DNA of 64,000 nucleotides from Clostridium cadaveris (GCF_020911725.1 NZ_CP076620.1:934501-998500); one strand, 5' to 3'; positions 17,269 to 26,510 are shown, numbered from the stretch's first letter. Numbers and translations: made by a program. Notes: generated by a model from the sequence alone, not told the origin.

Positions 17269-18636
17269 ATGAGTAATTTTACGTATTATGATAAAGAAAA
17301 AGCAAATCTTTATAGGGAAGCAGCGGAGTTTAACAGTCAAAAGGATATAGATGCTCAGTTCAAAATTAAATTTTTTTCTCTTATAGAAAAATGTAATCTG
17401 CATATGATTACAGGGAAAGACAGCTTTTTTGGAAACTTCATGCTGAATGTAAAAAAGCAGACTTCTTTAGGATTAAAATGGCCTATAGAAACTACTAGAA
17501 GTGCTAAAGGTTATATAATGAACTTTGATGTAAAGATTTGTCTTGAGCTTACTGAGTGGGAGATGCAGGCTCTTATAAAACATGAGATTTATCATATAAT
17601 GTATTCTCATTATGACAGGGCGCAGGCTTTGGAAGGAAGATACAGAAAATCAGCGATAAATATTGCTATGGATATATCAGTTAATCAATATATAAAATAT
17701 CCGCCAAACTTTACCTACACCATAGAAAAGGTGAATTTTCTTTATAATTTAAGTTTAAAAAAGGGAAGATCATTTGAAGAATATGCCTTAAAGCTTAATG
17801 AAGCAATGAAGGATTACAGGCTAGGAAAGCCTGAAGTTAGCGATGAAATCTATGACATGGAGCTTGTTCATGATAGTTGGAAGAAATCTAATGTTTTAAA
17901 CAAAGAGTATAATGAGGATCTTGTAAAGATTATGGCTAAACGAGCAATTAAAGATGGTAATCTTCCAGAGGGTCTCGAAGCTATACTAGAAGCTTTAGAA
18001 ATGAAAGCTGAAATAAGTTGGAGTAACTACTTAAAGCGCTTGGTAATGACAATGCCACATGGTTATAAAAAGACTATAACAAGAAAGGATAGAAGACAGC
18101 CGGAAAGACTTGACCTTAGAGGAAATCTAAGGGATAGAGTAGCTAATATACTTCTTGTTATAGATATAAGCGGTTCTATAACTACCGGCGAAATACGCAA
18201 CATCTTAAAAGAGGTTTTTGAGATACTAAAAAATTGTAAGGCTAATATAAAAATAGCTGAATGTGATGATAAAGTCAGAAGAGTTTACGATATAAAAGAC
18301 TTAAAAGATATAAAATCTAGATTAGATAAGACTGGAGCTACTGCTTTTTCTCCACTGTTTTCCTACGTAAAAAAAGAAAATTTAAAAGATACTTTAGTAG
18401 TTTACTTTACAGATGGACTTGGAGAAAAGGAATTGAAGGTTAAACCTGTGAATTATAAAACCATATGGGTTCTTACAGGAAAGGAAAAAGAGATTTCTTT
18501 AGAAAAGCCTTACGGAAAAGTTCTCAGCTTAAAAAATAAAAGAGAATATGATGATGATAAGGTGGGTATTCATATAGCAAGAGATATGATACATGACATT
18601 CAAGGAGAGGTCAGTGTACTGACCTTTGATTTATAA
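17269..18636 (+). CDS. VWA-like protein with HExxH metallopeptidase-like domain (DUF2201 type)
   Basis: The 455-residue partner of the MoxR ATPase. The N-terminal half contains a zinc-metallopeptidase-like HEIYH (HExxH) around residue 105 with a downstream ALEGRYRKSAINIAMDISVN segment. The C-terminal domain is a von Willebrand A fold with MIDAS residues DISGS (NILLVIDISGSITTGE), TGATAFSPLF and VVYFTDGLG. These match the DUF2201_N plus VWA-like architecture usually encoded next to MoxR. Whether the HExxH site is active is unknown. GGGTGA precedes ATG 17269. A terminator ends the operon. Confidence 0.9.
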   Translation: MSNFTYYDKEKANLYREAAEFNSQKDIDAQFKIKFFSLIEKCNLHMITGKDSFFGNFMLNVKKQTSLGLKWPIETTRSAKGYIMNFDVKICLELTEWEMQALIKHEIYHIMYSHYDRAQALEGRYRKSAINIAMDISVNQYIKYPPNFTYTIEKVNFLYNLSLKKGRSFEEYALKLNEAMKDYRLGKPEVSDEIYDMELVHDSWKKSNVLNKEYNEDLVKIMAKRAIKDGNLPEGLEAILEALEMKAEISWSNYLKRLVMTMPHGYKKTITRKDRRQPERLDLRGNLRDRVANILLVIDISGSITTGEIRNILKEVFEILKNCKANIKIAECDDKVRRVYDIKDLKDIKSRLDKTGATAFSPLFSYVKKENLKDTLVVYFTDGLGEKELKVKPVNYKTIWVLTGKEKEISLEKPYGKVLSLKNKREYDDDKVGIHIARDMIHDIQGEVSVLTFDL

Positions 18637-18642
18637 ATATAG

Positions 18643-18680
18643 AAGGGATTAAATTCATAAGAATCTAATCCCTTACTTTT
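18643..18680. terminator. Terminator between the convergent VWA and HesB genes
   Basis: Perfect 9-bp stem AAGGGATTA/TAATCCCTT with T-rich flank on the plus side. It lies between the convergent stops. Confidence 0.75.
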
Positions 18681-18695
18681 ATGTTTAAATTAGAA

Positions 18696-19022
18696 TTAGT
18701 GACAGCTTCCTCCACAAGAAGAGCATCCACCTTCAGCCTTAACTACAGGCTCAAGAGATAATCCTCTGCCATTTTCAGCTTCACAAGTAATGTTGAATCC
18801 GCCGAAGTCTTCAACTAAAGATTTATCAACTAATATAGTTACGTCTTCAATCTTTGTAACATCATCATTTTCTTTTTGTTCATCCAGAACAAGATTAAAC
18901 ATAGGACCGCTTCAGCCCATTCCTGCTAAATTTATTCTTACTGTATTATTTTCTACTTTATTGTCTTCAAGTAATTGTTTAAAATCCTTGAAAGCAACAT
19001 CGCTCATATTAATTGCGCTCAT
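18696..19022 (-). CDS. HesB/IscA-like protein, probable selenoprotein (in-frame UGA = Sec37)
   Basis: Read through one in-frame TGA at 18912-18914, this is a 108-codon HesB/IscA-like gene. It is closely similar along its whole length to the complete paralogue at 19299-19628. At the TGA the paralogue has Cys37 (GFGCSGPMFN versus GMG-UGA-SGPMFN), the conserved metal or Fe-S ligand position. HesB-like proteins with Sec at this site are a described bacterial selenoprotein family. The C-terminus keeps CSSCGGSC. ATG 19022 follows GAGAGTG, as in the paralogue. Automated callers will probably start it at the internal ATG 18902 and lose the first third. A point mutation is the alternative, but the hairpin at 18876-18892 argues for Sec. 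Confidence 0.82.
18876..18892 (-). promoter_or_regulatory. Candidate bacterial SECIS hairpin
   Basis: Nineteen bases after the UGA, TTGTTC pairs with GAACAA around a five-base loop TGGAU; the loop begins 26 bases downstream of UGA, within the usual bacterial SECIS window. The second loop base is G, as expected. The Cys paralogue has ATC/GGAGAAA in the same place and cannot form this stem. Confidence 0.6.
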
Positions 19023-19225
19023 CAGTAATCACTCTCTTTCTTTTAAAATTAATGTGTAAATTCATCGAATAATAAACTTCAACACATCTATGTTATAGTT
19101 TATACTAATAGTATTCGCTATATTTATCGAAAATATCGATAGTTATAAAGTTATTATAAGATAATAATTATTCCTTGTCAAAGAAATAATGATAAAAAAT
19201 TCGACATTTTGGGATAAAGTTGTAT

Positions 19226-19268
19226 AAAAAAATAGATATATCTGAAGATACCTTCAAATATATCTATT
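19226..19268 (-). terminator. Terminator of the HesB Cys paralogue
   Basis: Stem AATAGATATAT/ATATATCTATT with an inner TGAAG/CTTCA; on the minus strand it is followed by a run of Ts. Confidence 0.8.
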
Positions 19269-19298
19269 TTGAACTTTAAAATTCTTATATAATTTAAA

Positions 19299-19628
19299 TT
19301 AGTGGTGACATCCGCCACCGCAGGATGCGCATCCGCCTTCCACTTTAACTATTGGCTCAAGAGATAATCCTCTTCCATTTTCAGCTTCACAAGTCACTGT
19401 AAAGCCTCCAAATTCTGATACTAATTCTTTTGTAACTAATATAGTAACATCTTCTATTGTTGTAACATCATCATTATCATCCTTTTCTCCGATAACAAGA
19501 TTAAACATAGGACCGCTGCAGCCAAAACCTGCTAAATTTATTCTAACCGTATTATTAGGTACTTTATTATCTTCAAGTAATTTCTTGAAATCTTTAAAAG
19601 CTTCACTACTTATATTAACTGAGCTCAT
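19299..19628 (-). CDS. HesB/IscA-like iron-sulfur cluster-associated protein (Cys form)
   Basis: A 109-residue HesB/IscA-like protein. Cys37 lies in GFGCSGPMFN, and the C-terminus carries the CASCGGGC cysteine cluster. Family members bind or deliver Fe-S clusters or iron. ATG 19628 is preferred over GTG 19637, since GAGAGTG sits just upstream and the paralogue starts the same way. It is a tandem duplicate of the UGA-containing gene at 18696-19022 and has its own terminator, so the two are separate transcripts. Confidence 0.9.
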   Translation of the reverse strand: MSSVNISSEAFKDFKKLLEDNKVPNNTVRINLAGFGCSGPMFNLVIGEKDDNDDVTTIEDVTILVTKELVSEFGGFTVTCEAENGRGLSLEPIVKVEGGCASCGGGCHH

Positions 19629-19726
19629 TATAATCACTCTCTTTCTTAATAGAAATTTTATGTGATTATTATATAATAGTAATTATTAGTAGTCAATGAA
19701 AATAGGGCATCTATAGAATAATACAA

Positions 19727-19765
19727 TAGAAGGACTGTAATCTATTTTAAATTACAGTCCTTTAG
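19727..19765 (-). terminator. leuS-side terminator
   Basis: Perfect 11-bp stem AGGACTGTAAT/ATTACAGTCCT downstream of leuS on the minus strand. Confidence 0.75.
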
Positions 19766-19829
19766 GTTAATTTTATAAGCATATTTACAAGAATTAGAAT
19801 ATAATGCTTATATTCATAAATCTGTATAT

Positions 19830-22289
19830 TTATTTAGCAACTATATTTACAAGTCTTCCTTTTATAACTATTACTTTAACGATATTCTTACCATCTGTAG
19901 CAGCTTTTATATCTTCATTTTCTAGAGCGGCTTTCTTTATAGATTCTTCATCTAAGTTAGAAGCAATGCTTATTCTAGCTTTAATCTTTCCATTAACCTG
20001 AATTGCTATTTCTACTTCGTCCTTAATTAAAGCATTAGGATCAAAAACAGGCCACTTAGCATTAAATACTGAATAAGAATTATCGACTACATTTGAATTA
20101 TCGTTAATTGTGTTCCACCATTCTTCACCAAAGTGAGGAGCAAATGGTGCTATTAATTTTATGAAATCTAAAACTGTTTCTTTTAAGAATGCTAAGTTCT
20201 TAGTTTCTTCGTTTATATATTTATTTAAAGCATTAACGAATTCCATCATTCTAGCTATAGCTGTATTGAATTGAAGGATTTCTGAATCTGATGTAACGTT
20301 TTTTATAGCATTGTGTCGCCAGAAGTTAAGTTCCTTTTCAGCAGCATCCATAGTTGATTTATCATTTTTGCTTTCTACTATAGCTTCATGAGCACCTATT
20401 AAAGCTCTTTCTATTCTTTCAATGAATCTGGCTACAGAACGTATTCCGTCATCACTCCATGCTCCACCTTCAGTGTAGCCAAAACCAAACATTAGATACA
20501 TTCTAAATACGTCAGAACCATATTCTTTGATGTAGTCATCTGGAGAAATTGTGTTTCCTTTTGATTTACTCATCTTTAAGCCGTCTGGTCCAAGTATAAG
20601 TCCTTGGTGAGTTAATGATTTAAATGGTTCATCAAAGTTTAGATATCCCATATCTCTTAAAGCTTTAGTTATGAATCTAGCATATAATAAGTGCATGCAT
20701 GCGTGCTCTGGACCACCTACATATTTGTCAACAGGAAGCATCTTGTTGATTATTTCAGTATCAAAAGGCTTTCCACTGTTGTGAGCATCTGCATATCTTA
20801 AATAGTACCAAGATGAACATACAAAGGTATCTAAAGTATCAGCCTCACGTTTTGCAGGTTTTCCGCATATAGGACACACCGTATTTATGAAGTCTTCGCA
20901 TTTTGCAAGAGGACTCTTTCCATCTGGAGTAAACTCAACGTTGTATGGAAGCTGTACAGGTAAATCTTTTTCAGGTACAGGAACAGTTCCGCAGTGATCG
21001 CAATAAATTATTGGAATAGGAGCACCCCAGTATCTTTGTCTTGATACAAGCCAGTCTCTAAGTCTGAAGTTAACTTTAAGACGGCCAAGTCCCATTTCTT
21101 CAAGTTTTTTAGTGACAGCTTCTTTACCTTCAGCAGTAGTCAATCCATCGAACTCTCCAGAGTTTATCATCGTTCCATGTTCGCAATATGGAAGGGAATC
21201 TCCGCCTTCTATAACTCTTTCTATTGGAAGGTTATACTTTGTAGCAAAAGCAAAGTCTCTTTCGTCATGAGCAGGAACAGCCATAACAGCACCAGTACCG
21301 TATCCAGCAAGAACATAGTCTCCAATCCAGATAGGAACTTCTTTTCCGTTTATAGGATTTATAGCATATCCACCAGAGAATACACCAGTTTTTTCTCTAG
21401 TTATAGATTGTCTTTCTATCTCAGATTGCTTTTTAGTTTCTTCTTTGTAAGTTTCTACAGCATCTCTATATTCATTAGTTACCACTTTATCTACAAGTGG
21501 ACTCTCAGGAGCTAATACTACATAAGAAACTCCAAATAATGTATCAACTCTAGTAGTGAACACGTCAAATGTGATATCAGAATCTTTTACCTTGAAAGTA
21601 ACTTCAGAACCAGTTGATTTGCCGATCCAGTGTTTTTGCATTGATTTAGTCTTTTCTGGCCAGTCTAATCCATCTATATCATTTAGAAGTTCTTCAGCAT
21701 AATCAGTTATTTTAAAGAACCATTGAGTTAAATCTTTCTTTGTAACTTCGGAATTACATCTTTCACAGTATCCATCAACAACCTGTTCATTTGCCAAAAC
21801 TGTGTTACAGCTAGGGCACCAATTTACAGGAGCTTTCTTTCTGTAAGCTAATCCCTTTTTGTAAAGCTCTAAGAATAACCATTGAGTCCATTTGTAGTAA
21901 TCAGGAGAGCAGGTAACAACTTCATTTTCCCAGTTGAACATAGCTCCCATAGCTTTAAGCTGCTTTTCCATAGTTTCAATATTCTTTAAAGTTGAATCTT
22001 GAGGATGAACTCCTGTTTTTATTGCATAGTTTTCAGCTGGAAGTCCAAATGCATCAAAGCCCATTGGCTGGAATACATTGTATCCTTGCATTCTTTTCAT
22101 TCTAGCCCAAGAGTCAACAGGTCCATAATTGAACCAGTGTCCAGCGTGAAGCTGAGCTCCTGAAGGATAAGAGAACATCTCTAAAACATATAGCTTTTCG
22201 CCTAACTTATTTTCATCAAACTTATAGAGATTTGAATCTTCCCATTTTTGTTGCCATTTTCTATCTATGGCAGTAGAGTATTTAGCCAT
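19830..22289 (-). CDS. leuS: Leucyl-tRNA synthetase
   Basis: Class Ia synthetase charging tRNA-Leu, with editing. The 819-residue protein has the HIGH-type motif ([20 protein letters not shown]), zinc-binding cysteines ([10 protein letters not shown]), the editing domain ([18 protein letters not shown] and [20 protein letters not shown]), WYYLRYAD and the catalytic KMSKS ([14 protein letters not shown]). Length and domain order are normal. AAGGAGG precedes the ATG. It is controlled by the T-box leader just upstream. Confidence 0.97.
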   Translation of the reverse strand: MAKYSTAIDRKWQQKWEDSNLYKFDENKLGEKLYVLEMFSYPSGAQLHAGHWFNYGPVDSWARMKRMQGYNVFQPMGFDAFGLPAENYAIKTGVHPQDSTLKNIETMEKQLKAMGAMFNWENEVVTCSPDYYKWTQWLFLELYKKGLAYRKKAPVNWCPSCNTVLANEQVVDGYCERCNSEVTKKDLTQWFFKITDYAEELLNDIDGLDWPEKTKSMQKHWIGKSTGSEVTFKVKDSDITFDVFTTRVDTLFGVSYVVLAPESPLVDKVVTNEYRDAVETYKEETKKQSEIERQSITREKTGVFSGGYAINPINGKEVPIWIGDYVLAGYGTGAVMAVPAHDERDFAFATKYNLPIERVIEGGDSLPYCEHGTMINSGEFDGLTTAEGKEAVTKKLEEMGLGRLKVNFRLRDWLVSRQRYWGAPIPIIYCDHCGTVPVPEKDLPVQLPYNVEFTPDGKSPLAKCEDFINTVCPICGKPAKREADTLDTFVCSSWYYLRYADAHNSGKPFDTEIINKMLPVDKYVGGPEHACMHLLYARFITKALRDMGYLNFDEPFKSLTHQGLILGPDGLKMSKSKGNTISPDDYIKEYGSDVFRMYLMFGFGYTEGGAWSDDGIRSVARFIERIERALIGAHEAIVESKNDKSTMDAAEKELNFWRHNAIKNVTSDSEILQFNTAIARMMEFVNALNKYINEETKNLAFLKETVLDFIKLIAPFAPHFGEEWWNTINDNSNVVDNSYSVFNAKWPVFDPNALIKDEVEIAIQVNGKIKARISIASNLDEESIKKAALENEDIKAATDGKNIVKVIVIKGRLVNIVAK

Positions 22290-22315
22290 TAAAATTCCTC
22301 CTTTTGATAAATAAA

Positions 22316-22562
22316 AAAACCTTCATCTCTTGAAAGAGACGAAGGTATAATAATCCTCGTGGTACCACTCTAATTAATTCTGAAAAATAGAATTTCAGAA
22401 TTCACTTTGAAATATAACGGTTTTAACCGTACTTGCATTTCCTCAAGTAAGCTCATAGGCGAGTTCATAGGAATCTGACACCACATCACACCAAACTGCG
22501 GCTCTCTGAAAGACAAATAACCTACTAATACTCCTAATCAAAGCAAAATATTAGTATTTGTA
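22316..22562 (-). promoter_or_regulatory. T-box leader of leuS (Leu-specific)
   Basis: On the minus strand the leader starts with TCAGAGAGCCGCAG. It carries GAA-CTC in the specifier region (CTC at 22461-22463), the T-box motif AGTGGTACCACGAGGA (about 22355-22370), and a terminator stem CCTTCGTCTC/GAGATGAAGG (22319-22345) with T-run. CUC is a leucine codon, in agreement with leuS. One base in the consensus GGTGGTACCGCG differs. Confidence 0.9.
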
Positions 22563-22566
22563 AATC

Positions 22567-22595
22567 ATTATATTATATATAGTATTTTAAGTCAA
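22567..22595 (-). promoter_or_regulatory. Sigma-A promoter of the leuS leader
   Basis: Minus strand: TTGACT (22590-22595), 17-bp spacer, TATAAT (22567-22572). Confidence 0.75.
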
Positions 22596-22612
22596 CATAG
22601 AGTTTTTTTAGA

Positions 22613-23161
22613 CTATAGACCTTTTAATTTCTCAGACCCTCCTATGAGTTCATAAATAGTTTTAGAAGTAGTGTCATCCATAGTGTATCCTAATAGTTCT
22701 ACTATTTCCTGTAGTGCACCTTCGTCAGGTGCTTCGATTTCTATATATGGAAAAGGACAGAAAGAAGGGTCGTTTATATCTATTTCTATCAAGCTGTCTT
22801 TGTATTTATAACTTTCACGATATTTTTTTATTGACTCAAAAAGCACAAGTCCTAAAGATTCAAATATAGCTTTGGCAGCTTCGCAATCATTAACCTCAGT
22901 TTCATTTTCTTCCATAACTTTAAATTTATCTTGACTGAGCATTTTTTTTGTTGTCATGTAGTAATGATTTGTGCCGTTTAAAAGGTCTTCAACTTCTCTT
23001 ACTCTTGCATAGCCTTTTTTATCTAAAAGAGTCCTATCAGGAAAATCAAAAATGTTGTTGATTTGATTCTCTTTTTTTACATTTTCGCATCCAAGAGAGA
23101 TTAAAGAACTCCTTATTTTTTCTACATCTATTTTAAATATCTTAGTTTCTAATTCTTTCAA
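22613..23161 (-). CDS. CYTH-domain protein (class IV adenylate cyclase-like)
   Basis: A 182-residue CYTH (CyaB/thiamine-triphosphatase) protein. It begins with KELETKIFKIDVEKIRSSL, carrying the family E-x-E-type acidic/basic start (ELETK). Later it shows YARVRE, KKYRESYKYKDSLIEID and the EIE strand (YIEIEAP) that line the triphosphate tunnel. It may act on adenylate or an inorganic or organic triphosphate; sequence does not decide. TTG 23161 is chosen as start because AGGCGGTG lies eight bases upstream, while the ATG at 23182 precedes that site. It is divergent from the nucleoid protein gene. Confidence 0.82.
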   Translation of the reverse strand: MKELETKIFKIDVEKIRSSLISLGCENVKKENQINNIFDFPDRTLLDKKGYARVREVEDLLNGTNHYYMTTKKMLSQDKFKVMEENETEVNDCEAAKAIFESLGLVLFESIKKYRESYKYKDSLIEIDINDPSFCPFPYIEIEAPDEGALQEIVELLGYTMDDTTSKTIYELIGGSEKLKGL

Positions 23162-23329
23162 TGTAATACACCGCCTTTTCATGATATAAATCTATTTTAA
23201 ACATAACCACGATGGAGTGCAACAGAAGTTGTGATATAATATTTTATTGATTAATGAATTAATATGAGTTAGACAAACCTTAATTATGATATAATATTTA
23301 AGCTAAATGAGGAGAAAAGAGGTTTAGAT

Positions 23330-24367
23330 ATGGAATACATAAAAGAGATAAATATAATGGAAGCTGTGCTTCATATTTTAGATAATAACAGTGATGAGCC
23401 GGTACTCAATGAATATTCCTTAGAACTTAACGAAGATACATACAATTTTTTACTAAAGCATTTAGAGAGATGTTTTAAGGATGAAGAATTGAAATACGCA
23501 AAGTTTAATTCTGGAAGAAGCATAGTTAAAGAAGTGAGTCAAGAATATTTAAATGGTGAAAATACCTTAATAGAAGTGTCAAAGGAGCTTGCAAATCAGC
23601 TTTTTAATCAGATGAAGGCTAATGGAAATATACCTTCCTGTGACCTTCTTATAATATCTATAGTTACTGAGTATGGGCCTATGCTTGTTATACTTAAGAT
23701 GGATTATGTAAAAAATTTTACTCATAAGATAGATTTTATTGAAAATAAAATAGGAATAAACATAATTCCTCAAAGTGCAGGACTTCCAAGCAGCAGTCAA
23801 CGAATTCAAAAAGGGGCTTTTATAAAACTTATAAAAGAGGAACAAGAATTTAATCTTATGGTTATAGATAAGCAAAGTAAATCTAAAGAAAAAGATGAGT
23901 ATGGCTCTAATTATTTCATAAATAATTATCTTGGATGTACACTTATAACTAATGAAAGAGACATGACTAAGACCTTTTTAAATGCAACAGAAAACTTTAC
24001 CAGAAACCATATATCAGAGGATGCAGTAAAAGCAGAAACAATAAGAACTGCTGTAAAAAAATCTTTAAGAGAAGATGAAGTTATAGATGTTGAGAAGATA
24101 AGTGATGACTTATTTGGAGAAGATATGTTAAATAAATCTAAATTTAAAGAATTTGTAACAGCTCAAGGAATAGAGAATGAAGTTAAAGTAGATAAGGAAT
24201 GGGTAGAGAAGAAATTAAAAAGAGTAAGGCTTAAGATAGATAGAGACATAGATCTCTATCTTAACGAGGAGGCTTATCATGATAACGATAGATTTGAGAT
24301 ACAAAGAAATGGTGATGGTAGTATAAACATAGTTTTAAAACACATAATGAATTATATTGAGAAATAA
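23330..24367 (+). CDS. Nucleoid-associated protein (NdpA/YejK family)
   Basis: The 345-residue protein resembles the 37-kDa nucleoid-associated family (PF04245): it opens with an IKEINIMEAVLHILD start, then a long alpha/beta region (LLIISIVTEYGPMLVILKMDY), and a C-terminal stretch with many charged helices. Family members bind the nucleoid in Gram-negatives; in clostridia the role is unproven, and phage/plasmid links exist elsewhere. Two TATAAT-like boxes precede it (near 23236 and 23290). AGAGG precedes ATG 23330. Terminates in the shared hairpin at 24368. Confidence 0.8.
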   Translation: MEYIKEINIMEAVLHILDNNSDEPVLNEYSLELNEDTYNFLLKHLERCFKDEELKYAKFNSGRSIVKEVSQEYLNGENTLIEVSKELANQLFNQMKANGNIPSCDLLIISIVTEYGPMLVILKMDYVKNFTHKIDFIENKIGINIIPQSAGLPSSSQRIQKGAFIKLIKEEQEFNLMVIDKQSKSKEKDEYGSNYFINNYLGCTLITNERDMTKTFLNATENFTRNHISEDAVKAETIRTAVKKSLREDEVIDVEKISDDLFGEDMLNKSKFKEFVTAQGIENEVKVDKEWVEKKLKRVRLKIDRDIDLYLNEEAYHDNDRFEIQRNGDGSINIVLKHIMNYIEK

Positions 24368-24415
24368 AAAAATAAGATTGAATCTCTTTTAGATGAGATT
24401 CAATCTTTTTATTAT
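24368..24415. terminator. Bidirectional terminator (NdpA-like gene / fba)
   Basis: Perfect 13-bp stem AAGATTGAATCTC/GAGATTCAATCTT with A-run before and T-run after, between convergent genes. Confidence 0.9.
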
Positions 24416-24417
24416 AT

Positions 24418-25350
24418 CTATTTCATGCTGTCTACAGAACCTAAAACGTTCTTGATCTTGCTATCAACTATAGCTTCTATTGAAGATCTTCCAGAAGCCA
24501 TGTACTTTCTTGGGTCGAAACATGCAGGATCTTCTCCGAAAGTCTTTCTTATTCCAGCTGTTAAGCCTAATCTTAAGTCTGTATCCATGTTTATCTTACA
24601 TACAGCCATAGATGCAGCTTTTCTTAACATTTCAACAGGAATTCCCTTTGCATCAGCAATCTTTCCACCATACTTGTTGCACTCAGCCACTACTGCAGGG
24701 TCAACAGCAGATGCTCCATGAAGAACTATTGGATATCCAGGAAGTCTTTGTTGGATTTCTTCTAATATATCAAATCTTAATTGTGGCTTAAAGTCTGGAG
24801 GGAATTTGAATGCACCATGGCTTGTTCCTATAGCTATAGCTAATGAATCACAACCTGTTGCTTTTACAAACTCTACAGCTTGATCTGGGTCAGTGTAGAT
24901 ATGTTTGTCAGAAGAAACTTCATCTTCTACTCCAGCTAAAACTCCAAGCTCAGCTTCTACAACTACTCCACGAGCGTGAGCATACTCAACTACTTCTTTA
25001 GTAACTTTTATGTTTTCTTCAAAGCTGTAGTGAGATCCGTCTATCATAACAGATGTAAATCCGTTGTCAATACATTCTTTTATAGCTTCCATATTTGGAC
25101 CGTGATCTAAATGAAGAGCTACATCAACTCCAGTGTCAGCTATTGCAGCGTCTACTAAAGCTTTTAAATATTTTATTCCAGCAAATTTTATAGCACTTGT
25201 AGAACATTGTAATATAACTGCAGAGTTATTAGCTTTTGCAGCGTTTATTACACCTTGTACTATTTCCATATTATTGATGTTGAAAGCACCTATAGCATAC
25301 TTACCTTCGTAAGCTTTTTTAAACATTTCTTTAGTTGTAACTAATGCCAT
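24418..25350 (-). CDS. fba: Fructose-bisphosphate aldolase, class II
   Basis: Zinc-dependent aldolase splitting fructose 1,6-bisphosphate in glycolysis. The 310-residue protein shows AIGAFNINNMEI, the zinc site LHLDHGPNMEAIKECIDNG, MIDGSHYSFEENI, EAELGVLAGVED, GTSHGAFKF and VLHGASAVD, a complete class II catalytic set. ATG 25350 is preferred over GTG 25362 because GAAAGGTGG lies just before it. It is monocistronic. The 5' leader contains a GC-rich hairpin. Confidence 0.96.
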   Translation of the reverse strand: MALVTTKEMFKKAYEGKYAIGAFNINNMEIVQGVINAAKANNSAVILQCSTSAIKFAGIKYLKALVDAAIADTGVDVALHLDHGPNMEAIKECIDNGFTSVMIDGSHYSFEENIKVTKEVVEYAHARGVVVEAELGVLAGVEDEVSSDKHIYTDPDQAVEFVKATGCDSLAIAIGTSHGAFKFPPDFKPQLRFDILEEIQQRLPGYPIVLHGASAVDPAVVAECNKYGGKIADAKGIPVEMLRKAASMAVCKINMDTDLRLGLTAGIRKTFGEDPACFDPRKYMASGRSSIEAIVDSKIKNVLGSVDSMK

Positions 25351-25382
25351 AAGAAATACCACCTTTCACAAATTAAATTTTG

Positions 25383-25410
25383 CCCGCGTGGGACTTTATA
25401 TAACCCAGCG
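25383..25410 (-). other. GC-rich hairpin in the fba leader
   Basis: Arms CCCGCTGGG and CCCACGCGGG can pair with a short internal mismatch. There is no T-run on the minus strand, so it is not a plain terminator; it may stabilise the fba mRNA 5' end. Confidence 0.4.
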
Positions 25411-25486
25411 GGACTATTCCTAAAGCACAATACTATTATAAATGAAATAAAAAGATTTTTCTACCCCATAAAGCATAATTATGAAA

Positions 25487-25870
25487 TTAAAAAATATTTT
25501 CTAAAGTGAATTCGTTTAACTTTCGTATATTTTCTAAATTAAATTTCATTCTATGCAGAGTAGAAAGAGATAAGTCTAGATTTTTATTTTTAACATATTG
25601 AGTTAGGGTATATAATTCTAATTCTAAATTATCTACTTCTTGATGATTTATAATTACAGCGGTTAATTTTCCTTTTTTAGATGTTTCTTCTAATAGCTCT
25701 ATTACATAATTGTAACTCTCATCCCAGTTTTCATCCACTATTAATTCTTCTAATTCATCATATTTATTAGAAAAATCTACACAGAAATTGTGTAGATAGA
25801 AACTAGAAAAAGTTGCTGATATCAATAAAAGTAGAAAAAGTACACAAGAGGTTATAGTGCTTTTATTCAT
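25487..25870 (-). CDS. DUF4363 family protein
   Basis: A 127-residue protein with an N-terminal signal-anchor span (about residues 8-28) and an otherwise helical, acidic extracytoplasmic part rich in leucine and glutamate. This matches the DUF4363 family, normally encoded right after a YetF-type gene, as here (the two frames overlap by 8 bp). Function is not known; it may be a lumenal partner of the YetF-like membrane protein. It shares that gene's promoter. Confidence 0.8.
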   Translation of the reverse strand: MNKSTITSCVLFLLLLISATFSSFYLHNFCVDFSNKYDELEELIVDENWDESYNYVIELLEETSKKGKLTAVIINHQEVDNLELELYTLTQYVKNKNLDLSLSTLHRMKFNLENIRKLNEFTLENIF

Positions 25871-26510
25871 TTAGTCTTTCCTCCTTCTTTTGATAGAATA
25901 AACTTTTGTTAGAATCTATTATTGCAAAATCTATATCTTTTTCAGTTAAATTATTTTTATGAAGTTCTTCATGAACCCAGTTTTTACTTTTTTTGTAATA
26001 TGCTAAATTGTCTTCGTAAAATTGCCCGTTACAGAATACAACTTTAGGTAGAGACTTATTATTATATTCTTTAGATGGGACTACAGTTAGTTTTCCATTA
26101 GTTTCTAACAATCCGTATTCAACTTCCGATAGATCTAAATAACCAGCTCCTCTTAGTTCCTCTAAAAGTTCATTTATTGTGAGTTGTTGTGCCTTTAATT
26201 GGCTTACATTCACCACACCTTTTTTTATTAATACAACTGCTTGACCGTCAACAATTTTTCTAAATCCTCTGTTTTTAAATTGAAGCCATGAAATTCCAAT
26301 CTGCATTATTAATATAGTTATAATAGGGGTAATGCCGTTTATGAGAGGCATCCTTATGTCTTGCATTGGAAGTGTTGCTAAGTCTGATATTATAAATGCG
26401 ATGACTAATTCATAAGGTTCCAACTCTCCAACTTGTCTTTTTCCCATAAGTCTCATTATGAGAACTATTAGTGCATATAAAATTGCAGTTCTTACTAAAA
26501 ATATAAACAT
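25863..26510 (-). CDS. YetF/DUF421 family membrane protein
   Basis: The 215-residue protein begins with three membrane spans and RLMGKRQVGELEPYELVIAF, the hallmark of DUF421/YetF proteins. A cytoplasmic domain follows (KIVDGQAVVLIKKGVVN, LRGAGYLDLSEVEYGLLETNG). The family is linked to sporulation and envelope in Bacillus, but its activity is unknown. GGGAGGTG precedes ATG 26510. The downstream DUF4363 gene overlaps its end, which is the usual pairing. Confidence 0.9.
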   Translation of the reverse strand: MFIFLVRTAILYALIVLIMRLMGKRQVGELEPYELVIAFIISDLATLPMQDIRMPLINGITPIITILIMQIGISWLQFKNRGFRKIVDGQAVVLIKKGVVNVSQLKAQQLTINELLEELRGAGYLDLSEVEYGLLETNGKLTVVPSKEYNNKSLPKVVFCNGQFYEDNLAYYKKSKNWVHEELHKNNLTEKDIDFAIIDSNKSLFYQKKEERLNE

